From: an uncultured Reyranella sp.
GTDB lineage: Bacteria > Pseudomonadota > Alphaproteobacteria > Reyranellales > Reyranellaceae
NCBI RefSeq assembly: GCF_945957355.1
Contig: NZ_CAMFKM010000011.1
Location: 1 to 64,000, forward strand
Length of the DNA stretch: 64,000 bases
Direction: 5' to 3'
In this document: piece after piece, positions 8,904 to 17,718 of the stretch
How positions within the stretch are numbered: position 1 is the first letter of the stretch
Layout: every line of letters begins with the position of its first letter
Position numbers and translations under genes: made by a program
The notes under the pieces: generated by a model
Seen by the model: the letters and a program-made list of their open reading frames with translations, nothing else
The model's database searches: none
Told to the model about the DNA's origin: nothing

Positions 8904-9884
8904 ATGAAGGACTGGCTGTGGGCGGGGGCGATCAGTCTCGTGGCGGCGATCGCAGCCGCCCTTGCCTACGGGGCGTGGAAGAACAGCGATTTCGTCGATG
9001 GCCAGAGTGACCGGCTGACGATGGAAGGTACGTTCACCAAGGGCTTCTACGACCAGGGCATGGACAAGGACGGCCAGAACAAGGGCATCCAGGATGTCGG
9101 CTTCATGGCGTTGCCCAACAAGCACGTAACGGCCGTGCGAAAGCTGGACCAGCGCGTGATCTTCGATGCGTCCTACACGACGGGGCCCGACGGTTTCCGG
9201 GTTGTTCCCAAGGTCGAGAATGCACAGCGCTGCGTTCTCCTGTTCGGCGATTCGTTCACCTTCGGCGAGGGCGTGAACGACGACGAGACCACGGCGGCCC
9301 AGATCGTCGCGAAAAGCAAGGGGCAGGTCGAGGTCAAGAGCCTCGGGATCGGCGGCTGGGGTCCGCACCAGTTCCTGGCGGGCCTGCAGTCCGGCCGCTT
9401 CCAGCGCGCGATAAGCTGCAAGCCGACCGATGCCGTCTATCTGATGATCGCGGCCCATACCGCCCGAGCGGCGGGACGGGGCAAGTGGGACCGCTTTGGT
9501 CCGCGCTTCGTCGTCGACGGCAACGGGCAGGCGGTGCGGGCGGGCAACTTCAACACCGTCGGCAAGAGCTGGCGTGAGCTGGTCGGGTTCAATCGCCTGA
9601 CCGAGGACGAGGAAGAGGAACTGTCGGCGTCGATCCTCACCGCGGCCTCGCGCGAGCTGGCGCGCCTGTATCCCGGCATCCGCTTCCACGTCTTCCTCTG
9701 GGACGGAGTCCCCGCCGGCGTGGCGCGGCGCCTGGCCGGGAAAGGCGTGAGCGTACATACGATTCGCCAGATCATTCCCGACTACACCGACGAGGCCTAT
9801 CTGATCGCCCCGCCTTTCGAATATCACCCCAAGCCGGTCGCCTACGGGAAGGTGGCGGACTACGTGCTGGGCCTGCTGAAGTAG
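8904..9884 (+). CDS. Membrane-anchored SGNH/GDSL-type hydrolase
   Basis: A 326-residue protein with one N-terminal membrane helix (WAGAISLVAAIAAALAYG). The catalytic block I is GDSFTFGEGVNDDET around residue 114, with block II Gly in GIGGWGPHQF. The closing block is EYHPKPVAYG, giving the catalytic histidine. Relatives are esterases or acetyl-transferring enzymes that modify exported polysaccharides. Its blocks closely match those of the SGNH gene at 11191-12273, so the two are probably distant paralogues. The substrate is unknown. A strong hairpin ends the transcript at 9925-9947. Confidence 0.75.
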   Translation: MKDWLWAGAISLVAAIAAALAYGAWKNSDFVDGQSDRLTMEGTFTKGFYDQGMDKDGQNKGIQDVGFMALPNKHVTAVRKLDQRVIFDASYTTGPDGFRVVPKVENAQRCVLLFGDSFTFGEGVNDDETTAAQIVAKSKGQVEVKSLGIGGWGPHQFLAGLQSGRFQRAISCKPTDAVYLMIAAHTARAAGRGKWDRFGPRFVVDGNGQAVRAGNFNTVGKSWRELVGFNRLTEDEEEELSASILTAASRELARLYPGIRFHVFLWDGVPAGVARRLAGKGVSVHTIRQIIPDYTDEAYLIAPPFEYHPKPVAYGKVADYVLGLLK

Positions 9885-9924
9885 GGGAACGCCGTAGCGC
9901 GCCCACCCTCGTCCTGGGAAGGCA

Positions 9925-9947
9925 GGGGCCAGGCATCGCCTGGCCCC
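9925..9947. terminator. Bidirectional intrinsic-type terminator hairpin
   Basis: GGGGCCAGGC and GCCTGGCCCC form a perfect 10-bp stem with an ATC loop. It lies between two convergent genes, so it can end transcripts from both sides. The T tract after it is weak (GTTGATT). Confidence 0.7.
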
Positions 9948-9954
9948 CGTTGAT

Positions 9955-10689
9955 TCAAACTTGGGCGAGCCCGCCGTCGACGAAGACCTCGCCGCCGGTC
10001 ATGAAGCTCGAGTCGGAGGAGGCGAGGAACGCCGCCACCGCACCGGTTTCCGACGGCTCGCCGATGCGGCCGAGCGGCGTCGAGGCGCCGATCGCTTCGA
10101 AGGCTTCCTTGCCCACCACCTCGAGTGCCAGGTCGGTCCGGGTCGGTCCCGGCGAGAGGACGTTCACGCGAATGCCGGTGCCCTTCAGGTCCAGCGCCCA
10201 GCTGCGCGCCAGGTTGCGCACGGCCGCCTTGGTGGCGCTGTAGATGCTGAACTGCGCCGTGCCCATCTCGCCGGTGGTCGAGCCGGTGAGGATGATCGAG
10301 CCGCCGGCCTTCATCAGCGGCAGGCCCTTCTGCACGGTGAAGATCAGCCCCTTCACGTTGACGTCGAAGGTCTGTTCGTACTGCTCGAGCGTGATCTGGC
10401 CCAGCGGGGCGAAGGCGCCGGTACCGGCATTGGCGAACAGGATGTCGAGCCCGCCGCGCTCCGCCTTCACCGTCTCGTACAGCCGGTCGAGGTCGGCCGG
10501 TTCGGTGACCGAGCCGCGCACGGCCCGGGCCGAATTGCCGAGCTGCGCCAGGGCAGCGTCGAGTGGTTCCTGCCGTCGTCCGAAGAGATAGACGAAGGCG
10601 CCTTCGTCGACGAAGCGTTGCGCCGCGCCCAGCCCGATGCCGGTGCCGCCGCCCGTGATCACCGCTGTCTTGCCCTTGAGTCTGCTCAT
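9955..10689 (-). CDS. SDR-family NAD(P)-dependent oxidoreductase
   Basis: A 244-residue classical short-chain dehydrogenase. The nucleotide-binding motif is TGGGTGIG (residues ~11-18), NAG occurs in LFANAGTGAF, and the catalytic Ser-Tyr-Lys set is seen in ILTGS and YSATKAA. The C-terminal segment AAFLASSDSSFMTGGEVFVDGG is the usual end of the family. It reduces or oxidises an alcohol/carbonyl substrate in the cytoplasm; the substrate is not identifiable. Start at 10689 has AGGAG upstream. The HxlR regulator is divergent, 85 bases away, and is the probable controller, as in many HxlR-oxidoreductase pairs. Confidence 0.93.
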   Translation of the reverse strand: MSRLKGKTAVITGGGTGIGLGAAQRFVDEGAFVYLFGRRQEPLDAALAQLGNSARAVRGSVTEPADLDRLYETVKAERGGLDILFANAGTGAFAPLGQITLEQYEQTFDVNVKGLIFTVQKGLPLMKAGGSIILTGSTTGEMGTAQFSIYSATKAAVRNLARSWALDLKGTGIRVNVLSPGPTRTDLALEVVGKEAFEAIGASTPLGRIGEPSETGAVAAFLASSDSSFMTGGEVFVDGGLAQV

Positions 10690-10774
10690 GATGTGCTCCT
10701 GCCTTTGAGGTTGCACAGAGCTGGAGGCGTACCCACCTAGAGACAAGTATGCACCTTTTGGTAAGTGCCTAAAA

Positions 10775-11194
10775 ATGTCTGACACCTGCACCCCGACCCT
10801 GCCGGGCTTCACCTGCGGCCTCGACGCGACGCTGCGGGTGATTGCCGGCAAATGGAAGCCGCTGATCCTCTACTTCCTGGCCCAGGGCGGCGCGACCCGT
10901 TACGGCGAGCTGCGCCGGGCCATGCGCGACGTGAGCGACAAGATGCTGATCCAGCAGCTGAAGGAACTGACGGCCGACGGGCTCGTGCGCCGCACCGACT
11001 ACAAGGAAGTCCCGCCGCGGGTCGACTATGCCCTGACCCCGCTGGGCGAGAGCCTCGCCCAGGCCCTGGTGCCACTCTGCGCCTGGGGCACCGAGAACCT
11101 GGCCGAAGTCACCCGTGTGTTCGCGCGGCGCGAAATGGCGAATGGCACCAGCCGGTCCCACGGGAAGGCGGATCTTCCGAGGACTCCCCCGTGA
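10775..11194 (+). CDS. HxlR-family winged-helix transcriptional regulator
   Basis: A 139-residue regulator. It opens with the HxlR signature in which a Cys (TCGL, residue ~13) precedes VIAGKWKPLILYFLAQG, followed by RYGELRRAMRDVSDKMLIQQLKELTADGLV and the wing VDYALTPLGESL. Related proteins sense aldehydes, quinones or redox change through that cysteine. The gene is divergent to the SDR oxidoreductase; the shared region contains ACCTTTTGGT, a short palindrome that could be part of the operator. Its stop codon overlaps the GTG start of the next gene in a GTGA junction, so the two are translationally coupled. Confidence 0.92.
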   Translation: MSDTCTPTLPGFTCGLDATLRVIAGKWKPLILYFLAQGGATRYGELRRAMRDVSDKMLIQQLKELTADGLVRRTDYKEVPPRVDYALTPLGESLAQALVPLCAWGTENLAEVTRVFARREMANGTSRSHGKADLPRTPP

Positions 11195-12273
11195 CCGGTC
11201 CTGTTCCCCGGCGGACTCCCTCGCTGTGGAGCGGCGTGGTTCTCGGCGTCGCGACGGTAGTGGTCTGCCTCCTTGCGAGTGAAATTGCCTCCCGCCTTTG
11301 GGATCCGGCCGCCTCTCTGTGGCACTGGCCCAACTCCCTGGCCGAGGCGCCGGAGCCGGCACCGGGGGCGGCGCAATTTGCGTACGATCCAACGCTGGGG
11401 TGGGCGCCGGTCGCCGGTACTTCGGGAACGATGCTCGGCAAGCCTCTCTCGTTCACCGCCCAGGGCACGCGCGCGCATAATCGCGAGGCGCCCGCGGTGA
11501 CCGGTCCGCTGATCCTGGCGTTCGGCGATTCCATGACCGAGGGCTATGCCGTCGGCGACGACGAGACCTGGCCGGCCGCGCTCGAGCGCCTCACCGGCCG
11601 CCCGGTGCTCAATGCCGGCGTGCGCGGTTACGGTCTCGACCAGATGGTGCTGCGGGCCGAGCGCCTGATTCCCGAACTCAGGCCGACGACGGTCGTCCTG
11701 GCCTTCATCGCCGACGATATTTCGCGCACCGCCCTCTCGGTCCGCGACTTCCGGGGCAAGCCCTACTTCGTGCCCGACGGGGAAGGGGGACTGGCGCTGC
11801 ACAACGTACCGGTGCAGGGAGCGAGCCTGCCGTCCTGGATCGTGTCGGCGCGGGAGATGATGGGTCGTTCGCACCTGTTCGGTCGGATCGTGACGCGCCT
11901 CGGACAACGACCCTACTGGACGGGTCGCGAGATCGGCACGGAGGTCGATCCCTTCATCGTCTCCTGCCGGCTGATGGACCGGTTCGCGGCCCTGGCGAAG
12001 CGCGAGGGCGCCGCTGCCCTCGTGGTGGCATTGCCGGAGCAGGGCGTGTTCTTCGATGCCAAGGCCGCCGCGGGGCAGCGCGAAGCGCTGACGCGGGTGC
12101 TCGGCTGCGCGGCGCGAGCCGGCCTCGCCACGCTCGACACGAGTCCGGCCTTCGTGAAGGCGGACGTCGGCCGCGACATCGACGCCTACTACACGATGAT
12201 GCACTTCACCGGCCGGGGCGCCGACCTCGCCGCGCGCGAGATCGCTGGGGCGCTTCGCGGCGGCGCGGAGTAG
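11191..12273 (+). CDS. SGNH/GDSL hydrolase, membrane-anchored
   Basis: A 360-residue protein that begins with GTG at 11191, four bases inside the end of the HxlR gene and after a GAGGA ribosome site. It has an N-terminal membrane helix (VVLGVATVVVCLLASEIA). Block I is GDSMTEGYAVGDDET near residue 109, block II NAGVRGYGLDQ, and the last block DAYYTMMHFTGRGADL supplies the Asp-His pair, so the catalytic set is complete. The active domain should face the periplasm. It is probably an esterase or acyltransferase acting on an envelope glycan, but no partner gene shows this. Coupling to an HxlR regulator is unusual for this family. Confidence 0.78.
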   Translation: MTGPVPRRTPSLWSGVVLGVATVVVCLLASEIASRLWDPAASLWHWPNSLAEAPEPAPGAAQFAYDPTLGWAPVAGTSGTMLGKPLSFTAQGTRAHNREAPAVTGPLILAFGDSMTEGYAVGDDETWPAALERLTGRPVLNAGVRGYGLDQMVLRAERLIPELRPTTVVLAFIADDISRTALSVRDFRGKPYFVPDGEGGLALHNVPVQGASLPSWIVSAREMMGRSHLFGRIVTRLGQRPYWTGREIGTEVDPFIVSCRLMDRFAALAKREGAAALVVALPEQGVFFDAKAAAGQREALTRVLGCAARAGLATLDTSPAFVKADVGRDIDAYYTMMHFTGRGADLAAREIAGALRGGAE

Positions 12274-12279
12274 CGGGCT

Positions 12280-13716
12280 CTACCCCGCCTTCTTCGCCGG
12301 CGGCGGGGACCAGGTGCCGTTGATGATCGAGGGCGGTGTTTCGCTGGGCCAGTAGAGGCGCAGCATCAGCTGGAACTTGCCCTTGGGGGCGGGCAGCCAG
12401 TTCGACTCCTTGTCGGCGCCGGGCGACTCGTTCTGGATGTAGAGGTCGGTCGAACCGTCGGCGTTCGCCTTCAGCTTCTGCCGCGCGCTGATCGAGTAGC
12501 GGTTGATCGGATTGGCGACGAAGAAGAAGTCGGCATCGTACATGGTGAGCGACCAGAAGCCCTTGACCGGCGGCAGCTGGCCCTTGGGAAAGCGCATCAC
12601 GTACTTGTTCTTGCCGTCATAGTCGCTGCCGTTGGCGTCCTTCATCGACATCGGATAGATCGCGTCCTGCGGCCGGTTGGCGCCCAGCCCGATCGCCGTG
12701 ACCAGCGCGCGGTTCAGGTAATCGGTGCCGTAGAGGCCGGTGACGGTGTCGTAGAGCCAGCCGTTCACGTTCTTCACCGACTTGCCGACCTTGAGCTGCA
12801 GCATGATGCGGTCGAAGGCGATGTGCGGGATGCGCGCCACGAAGTCGGCGTTGAGCTTGCTCTTGTCGAAATCCTGGCCCGGCACGAGCCCGATGCGGGC
12901 GAAGCGCGCGACGGCAGCGGCATCGGCGGCGACCGGCGGGTTGGTCTTCATCAGCTCGGCCAGCAGGGTAAAGTAGGAGACGGCGTCGAGCGCGTTCACC
13001 TGCTCGCGCACCGCCGTCTTCATGTCGACCTTGGGATCGACCGTGGCGGCGGGCGGCGTGTAGTCCTTGCCCCAGGCGCTGAGCGGCACCAGCTTGCACT
13101 GGTCCTGGAGCGCATGGACGGCGGCGTAGTCCTCCGGCGTGCCGGTGCAGTAGATGCGGCCCAGCATCCACACGAGGCTGGTCGGCGACTTGTATTCCTT
13201 CACGCCGGCGGGAAGCGTTCCCTTCCAGCCGGGGCCGGTGATGGCGTAGGTCTGCGCGCCCGTCCCGGTGGTGCGCGCGCCGGGCACCTGGAAGACACTC
13301 GTCCAGCCGTCGAGCATCGGGAACAGGTAGTAGCGGCCCTTCATGTCGGGCAGGCTGAGCACCCACGGTTCCTTGCCGACATCGGCCCAGGCGATCGTGT
13401 AGAGCGTGTCGGCGTTGGGCGCGGTGACGTCGCGGAAAGCGGCGCTGGGATATTCGCGAATGCGCGCGAACTGGCCCATCGGCGCGCGCGTGCCGGCCGG
13501 GGCCGCGACGTTGGTCATGATCCGCCGCGTCATCTCCATGGTGACCAGCGGATAGCCGTAGATGTAGGCGTCGGTCGCCAGCCAGAACTCCTCCAGCCCG
13601 CCGAGGATCGGCACGCCTTCCTGGGCGTGCGCGCCCGTGGAGGGAAGGAGGCCGCCCAGGGCCGAGAGCGTGCCGGCGAGGCCGCCCAGGGTGGCGTTGC
13701 GACGGTTGATGGCCAT
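12280..13716 (-). CDS. DUF1254/DUF1214 domain protein, exported
   Basis: A 478-residue protein. The N-terminus is a signal peptide (RRNATLGGLAGTLSALGGLLP) with a twin-Arg that may direct it to Tat. DUF1254 occupies about residues 45-190, with the family opening AYIYGYPLVTMEMTRR and NADTLYTIAWADVGKEPW. DUF1214 lies at about 330-460, with FWSLTMYDADFFFVANPINRYSI and the final WLPAPKGKFQLMLRLYWP. Function of the family is unknown, though members are common in the periplasm of soil proteobacteria. It is 17 bases downstream of an outer-membrane protein gene on the same strand and they probably form one operon. Confidence 0.88.
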   Translation of the reverse strand: MAINRRNATLGGLAGTLSALGGLLPSTGAHAQEGVPILGGLEEFWLATDAYIYGYPLVTMEMTRRIMTNVAAPAGTRAPMGQFARIREYPSAAFRDVTAPNADTLYTIAWADVGKEPWVLSLPDMKGRYYLFPMLDGWTSVFQVPGARTTGTGAQTYAITGPGWKGTLPAGVKEYKSPTSLVWMLGRIYCTGTPEDYAAVHALQDQCKLVPLSAWGKDYTPPAATVDPKVDMKTAVREQVNALDAVSYFTLLAELMKTNPPVAADAAAVARFARIGLVPGQDFDKSKLNADFVARIPHIAFDRIMLQLKVGKSVKNVNGWLYDTVTGLYGTDYLNRALVTAIGLGANRPQDAIYPMSMKDANGSDYDGKNKYVMRFPKGQLPPVKGFWSLTMYDADFFFVANPINRYSISARQKLKANADGSTDLYIQNESPGADKESNWLPAPKGKFQLMLRLYWPSETPPSIINGTWSPPPAKKAG

Positions 13717-13733
13717 GATCGAACCTCTCTCTT

Positions 13734-14627
13734 TCAGAACCGGAAACTCGCGCCCAGGACCGGGCCGTAGAAGACCTCGTTGAGGCCGAAGGCGGTGGCG
13801 CCGCTGCCACTGTTGTAGTTGACGCCCAGTGCGCGGAAGCCCGCCAGCGCGGCGATCTGGTAGCCGCTCATCTGCCAGTCGTAGGAATAGACGGCGATCG
13901 CCTGCCAGCTCAGCGAGTTCTGCAGGTTGAAGCCGCCGATGTCGCCGCGCACCGTGATCGTCTGGTTGGGCGCGAGCTGATGGCGCAGGCGCAGTCCCAC
14001 CAGCGGATCGACCCAGGCCGTGGTGCCGCTGTCGGCAAGCGCGAAGCCGCCGCTTCGGCTCAGGTTGAAGCGCGTCATGTCGGCGGTGAGCAGCGCGTCG
14101 AAGGTGCCCACGAGATTGACGTTCCAGTAGCGGAGCCCGCCCACCGCCTCGAGCCTCGTCGAGCCGCTGCCGTCACCGCCCCAGTGCGCGAGTTCGTAGA
14201 CGCCGCCCAGTTCGACGATGAACATCTGCATCGTGAGCGCCGCATTGGCCGTGCCGCTCAGCTTCAGGCCGGGAAGGGGATTGCGATAGGCGGCCTGGCT
14301 GGTGGTGAAGCCCATCTTCGTGAACACGAAGTCGGCATAGACGCCGACCGGTCCCTTGTCGGCCTCGAGATACCCCATGTAGCCGATCAGCGAATCGCTC
14401 TTCTGCAAGAGGTCGATGAAGCTCGCGTTGGTGTCGACCGTCTGGCCGTGCGAGGTGGTGCTGCCGCTCACGCTGATCAGCCAGCCGTAGGTCGCGGCCT
14501 GGAAGCGCCAGGCGTCGGGATCGACTGTCACGGCGGTGTTGGCGGCCGCCGGCTCGGCCATCGCCACGCCCGTGCAGGCGAGGACACCCCCGACGACGAG
14601 CACAGCAGCCGCCAACTTCCGATTCAC
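13734..14627 (-). CDS. Predicted outer-membrane beta-barrel protein
   Basis: A 297-residue exported protein. The leader is NRKLAAAVLVVGGVLACTG with cleavage near AMAEP. The mature chain has regular amphipathic strands (FQAATYGWLISVSG, VGVYADFVFTKMGF, RLEAVGGLRYWNVNLVG) and ends with FRF, the aromatic terminus typical of outer-membrane barrels. The start is GTG at 14627, supported by GGAGAAG seven bases before it; ATG at 14645 is in frame but would place the ribosome site inside the gene. Its downstream neighbour is the DUF1254 protein and an AraC-type regulator is divergent, so this two-gene unit may be under that regulator. Confidence 0.75.
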   Translation of the reverse strand: MNRKLAAAVLVVGGVLACTGVAMAEPAAANTAVTVDPDAWRFQAATYGWLISVSGSTTSHGQTVDTNASFIDLLQKSDSLIGYMGYLEADKGPVGVYADFVFTKMGFTTSQAAYRNPLPGLKLSGTANAALTMQMFIVELGGVYELAHWGGDGSGSTRLEAVGGLRYWNVNLVGTFDALLTADMTRFNLSRSGGFALADSGTTAWVDPLVGLRLRHQLAPNQTITVRGDIGGFNLQNSLSWQAIAVYSYDWQMSGYQIAALAGFRALGVNYNSGSGATAFGLNEVFYGPVLGASFRF

Positions 14628-14737
14628 GAGGGCTTCTCCGGCCATTTCGAGGGGGACTATTTCTCTCCGGCGGTGTGCCAAAGCGCCTTGCCGGAGGCCA
14701 TGACAGTTTGCGCCAAAAGTGCAATCGTCTACGCAAC

Positions 14738-15784
14738 GTGACCGTCCTCGCGACCTCCGATGAACTCGGCTCGCCCGCCCGCCGCAGCGACCCTGCAGCG
14801 CGCACCATGCGTGTAGGGCCGATGTTCGGTCTGGAAGCGCTGCTGGGGCGGTTCGGGGTCCCGCTGGCACCGCTGATCGCCGAGGCCGGCCTGCCGCCCG
14901 ACTGCTTCAGTGCCCCCGACAATCGTTGGCCCGTCGACCGGCTGCTCGATCTCGTGGCGCGTTGCGGAGAGGCCGCGAACTGTCCGTGTCTCGGGCTGCT
15001 GCTCGCGGAGCCGGTGGGACCCGCCGCGCTCGGCGCTCCGCTCGCCCGCCTGCTGGGCGGCGCCCTCACGATCGAGCGGGCGCTGCGCGGCCTCACGATG
15101 AACCTGCACCTGAACGGCGAGGCGCTGGTACCGGCCCTCTCGGTGGGTGCAGGCGACGCCTGCTTCAGCATCACGCCCTACGACTATCACCGGCGTGGGA
15201 CGGAGCATCTCGAAGACTTCTCGCTGGCCGCGCTGGTCAACATCCTGCGCTTCCTCGGCGGTCCGAAATGGACACCGCTGCACGTAACCTTCGCCCATCG
15301 CGCGCCGGCCAACCGCCGGCCCTACGACTCCTTCTTCAGGGCACCGCTTTCCTTCGGTGCGGCGCAGAGCGCCGTGCACTTCGATGCGTCCTGGTTGCCG
15401 CGGCGGCCCGAACCCACGCCGCCGGGACTGGCCGCACCACCGCCGCCGCCCGTGGCCGGCGAGGAGCTCGACATCGCGGTTCTCGCCCGCCGGGCGATCA
15501 TCCGCGGGATGGCGCAGGGCGTGGTCGGCGTCGATGTCGTCGCCTCCGTCCTGGGACTGAGCCGGCGCACGCTGAACCGCCGCCTCGCCGAACGCGGCAC
15601 CTCGATCCGCGATCTGATCGCCGAGGTCCGTCTCCAGGTCGCACAGCAGTTGTTGCGCGATACCGATCTCACCATCGCCGACATCGCCGTCACCACCTGC
15701 TATTCCGACGTTGCCGCCTTCTCGCGCGCCTTCAGTGCGAGAACGGGCGTCTCGCCGGCGGCATGGCGGAGCGCCCAGGCCTAG
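14738..15784 (+). CDS. AraC-family transcriptional regulator
   Basis: A ~348-residue regulator. The N-terminal ~200 residues match the arabinose-binding-like domain of OruR/GliR-type regulators (GLEALLGRFGVPLAPLIAEAG, then LEDFSLAALVNILRFLGG). The C-terminal AraC domain holds both helix-turn-helices: VVASVLGLSRRTLNRRLAERG and IADIAVTTCYSDVAAFSRAF. The start is uncertain: GTG 14738 is used, ATG 14807 and ATG 14822 are alternatives, and none has a good ribosome site. It is divergent to the outer-membrane/DUF1254 pair, its probable target, and its stop overlaps the convergent Bug receptor gene by four bases. Confidence 0.87.
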   Translation: MTVLATSDELGSPARRSDPAARTMRVGPMFGLEALLGRFGVPLAPLIAEAGLPPDCFSAPDNRWPVDRLLDLVARCGEAANCPCLGLLLAEPVGPAALGAPLARLLGGALTIERALRGLTMNLHLNGEALVPALSVGAGDACFSITPYDYHRRGTEHLEDFSLAALVNILRFLGGPKWTPLHVTFAHRAPANRRPYDSFFRAPLSFGAAQSAVHFDASWLPRRPEPTPPGLAAPPPPPVAGEELDIAVLARRAIIRGMAQGVVGVDVVASVLGLSRRTLNRRLAERGTSIRDLIAEVRLQVAQQLLRDTDLTIADIAVTTCYSDVAAFSRAFSARTGVSPAAWRSAQA

Positions 15785-16746
15785 ACCCCGTCGGCCGTGA
15801 TGCCGAGCTGGCGGATGAGCTTGCCGAGGCGCACATGCTCGCGGCGCATTGCCTCGTCGAGTTCTCCGGGCGTCATCGGCATCGGCTCGATGCTGGCATT
15901 GGCCAGGCGGGCGCGGACCTCGGGATCGGCCAGGGCCCGGTTCACCGCCCTGTTCAGCCGGTCGACGATCGCATCGGGCAGGCCCTTCTGCCCCAGGATC
16001 GGGATCGACGACTGGACCTGCAGGTCGCCCTCGCCTTGCTCCTCCATGGTCGCGACGCCCGGCAGATCCGGGGCGCGCTTCAGCCCCACGACTCCGATCG
16101 CCTTGAGCCGGCCCGCCTTGACGTGCGGCCCCGCCAGCGTGGTGCTGACGATCGCGAGATCGAGACGGTTGCCCAGGAGGTCCTGAACGCCGGGCGGCAG
16201 GCCCTTGTAGGAGATCGACGTGATGTCGATGCCGTACTTCATCCGGAGCTGCTCGGGGATGAGGTGCGAGGAGGTGCCGTTGCCCGGGTTGAGATAGTTG
16301 AGCTTGCCTGGATTGGCCCGCGCCAACGCGACGAACTCCGCGATCGTGTTGGCGGGCGAGGCGGGCGGCACGCAGATCAGGGCGCTGCTCACGCCGACCA
16401 TGGCGATCGGCCTGAAGTCGGTCATGGCATCGAACGGCGCCCGCATCAGCAGGTTCAGCACGACGTGGCCCGACACGGTGAGATAGAGCGTGTAGCCGTC
16501 GGCCGGGGCGCCGAGCACCAGTTGCGCCGCCAGGATGCCGTTGGCGCCGGGCCGCGGATCGATCAGCCAGGTCTGGCCGAGCTCGCGCTGCATGGCCTCC
16601 GACAGGGAGCGCGCGGCGACGTCGAGCAGGCCGCCGGGCGGCCCCGGCAGCACCACGCGGATGGTCTTCGACGGATAGGCCTCGGCATGGACCGCGGTCG
16701 CGGGAACCATCGCGGCCGCGGCGGCGAGGAACAGGCGGCGCTTCAT
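15781..16746 (-). CDS. Bug-family tripartite tricarboxylate transporter substrate-binding protein
   Basis: A 321-residue periplasmic receptor, the usual length for TctC/Bug proteins. Signal peptide KRRLFLAAAAAMVPATAVHA, then YPSKTIRVVLPGPPGG, the conserved first strand and carboxylate loop. NYLNPGNGTSSH is the typical second carboxylate-binding loop, and DLPGVATMEEQG marks the second lobe. It binds a carboxylate or similar solute; the ligand is unknown. It lies two bases downstream of the TauD-type dioxygenase gene on the same strand, so receptor and oxygenase are probably co-transcribed and may handle the same compound. Confidence 0.92.
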   Translation of the reverse strand: MKRRLFLAAAAAMVPATAVHAEAYPSKTIRVVLPGPPGGLLDVAARSLSEAMQRELGQTWLIDPRPGANGILAAQLVLGAPADGYTLYLTVSGHVVLNLLMRAPFDAMTDFRPIAMVGVSSALICVPPASPANTIAEFVALARANPGKLNYLNPGNGTSSHLIPEQLRMKYGIDITSISYKGLPPGVQDLLGNRLDLAIVSTTLAGPHVKAGRLKAIGVVGLKRAPDLPGVATMEEQGEGDLQVQSSIPILGQKGLPDAIVDRLNRAVNRALADPEVRARLANASIEPMPMTPGELDEAMRREHVRLGKLIRQLGITADGV

Positions 16747-16748
16747 GG

Positions 16749-17585
16749 TCAGGCCCGGTGGAACGGTTTGTCGCCGCAGATGGTGACCCGGTGGCCGTAG
16801 CGGCGATTCGGGAAGTAGTCGAACAGCGCATGGTGCTGGGTGCAGCGATTGTCCCAGAAGGCCACCGAGTTCGCCCGCCAGTCGAAGCGGCACTGCAGTT
16901 CAGGCGTCTCGATGTGGCGATAGAGCATCTCGAGCACCGCGTCGCTCTCATGCTTCTTCAGCTGCGGGATGCGGACCGTGAAGCCGCGGCTGACATAGAG
17001 CGCCTGCCGGCCGGTCTCGGGATGGGTGCGCACGATCGGATGCTCGCTGGCGGGAAATGCCATGTCGGCGCGGTCGTTCGCCTTGTTGCGGAAACTGTGC
17101 GCCTTGGCGCTGTCATGGATGGCGGTGAGGCCGTCCAGCATCTTCCGCACCGGCGCCGACAGCGTCTCGTAGGCGCGGTACATGTTGGCGAACAGCGTGG
17201 CGCCGCCGCCATCGGGCGGCACCTCCGTCAGGTACAGGATCGAGCCCATCGGCGGCTCGGCATCGCAGGACACGTCGCTGTGCCATTCCTCGCCGGCGAC
17301 GCGCTTGGAGTTCTCGTCCGCTTTGATCACCAGGATCTCGCGATGCTCGGGCACGCCGATCGGCGCGTTGGGATGGACATGCAGGCGGCCGAAGCGCTGG
17401 CCGAATGCCTTGTGGCTCTCGATGTTCATCTTCTGGTCGCGGAAGAAGATCACGAGATTGTCCATCAGCGCCCGGTGGACCTCGTCGAACTGCTGGTTGC
17501 CCAGCGGCTTCGAGAGATCGACGCCGGATATCTCGGCGCCGATCGTGGGGGTGAGTTTCCTGACCTCGATCGATTGATAGCCCAT
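16749..17585 (-). CDS. TauD/TfdA-family Fe(II)/2-oxoglutarate dioxygenase
   Basis: A 278-residue dioxygenase at the normal family length. It starts IEVRKLTPTIGAEISGVDL, a family hallmark. The iron ligands are visible as EEWHSDVSC (His and Asp of the HxD motif) and the distal His in NRCTQHHALFDY; RRYGHRVTI supplies the arginine that binds 2-oxoglutarate. Such enzymes hydroxylate a substrate next to a leaving group, for example releasing sulfite from a sulfonate or cleaving an aryl ether. It shares its transcript with a Bug receptor and is divergent to an AraC-type regulator with paired direct repeats between them. Confidence 0.93.
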   Translation of the reverse strand: MGYQSIEVRKLTPTIGAEISGVDLSKPLGNQQFDEVHRALMDNLVIFFRDQKMNIESHKAFGQRFGRLHVHPNAPIGVPEHREILVIKADENSKRVAGEEWHSDVSCDAEPPMGSILYLTEVPPDGGGATLFANMYRAYETLSAPVRKMLDGLTAIHDSAKAHSFRNKANDRADMAFPASEHPIVRTHPETGRQALYVSRGFTVRIPQLKKHESDAVLEMLYRHIETPELQCRFDWRANSVAFWDNRCTQHHALFDYFPNRRYGHRVTICGDKPFHRA

Positions 17586-17633
17586 GGTTTCCTCCTGAAA
17601 TTTTCCCGAGGGTAAATCACGGTCGGTCCGGGC

Positions 17634-17670
17634 ATTTGACATTCTGGGACATGGATTTGACAGTTCGGGC
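17634..17670. promoter_or_regulatory. Candidate AraC-type operator, two direct repeats
   Basis: ATTTGACATTCTGGG at 17634-17648 and ATTTGACAGTTCGGG at 17655-17669 are near-identical direct repeats 21 bases apart, two helical turns. They lie between the TauD gene and the divergent AraC-type gene, as expected for an AraC-family dimer site. Confidence 0.6.
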
Positions 17671-17718
17671 GAGACGCCTGACCCCGCCTGCCGCGCCCCG
17701 AGCCGTGACCACCGAGCC

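Noticed and set aside
10690..10774. Possible HxlR operator in the SDR/HxlR gap
   Set aside because: Short palindrome ACCTTTTGGT and loosely repeated GTA..ACCT motifs are visible but too weak to list as a separate site.
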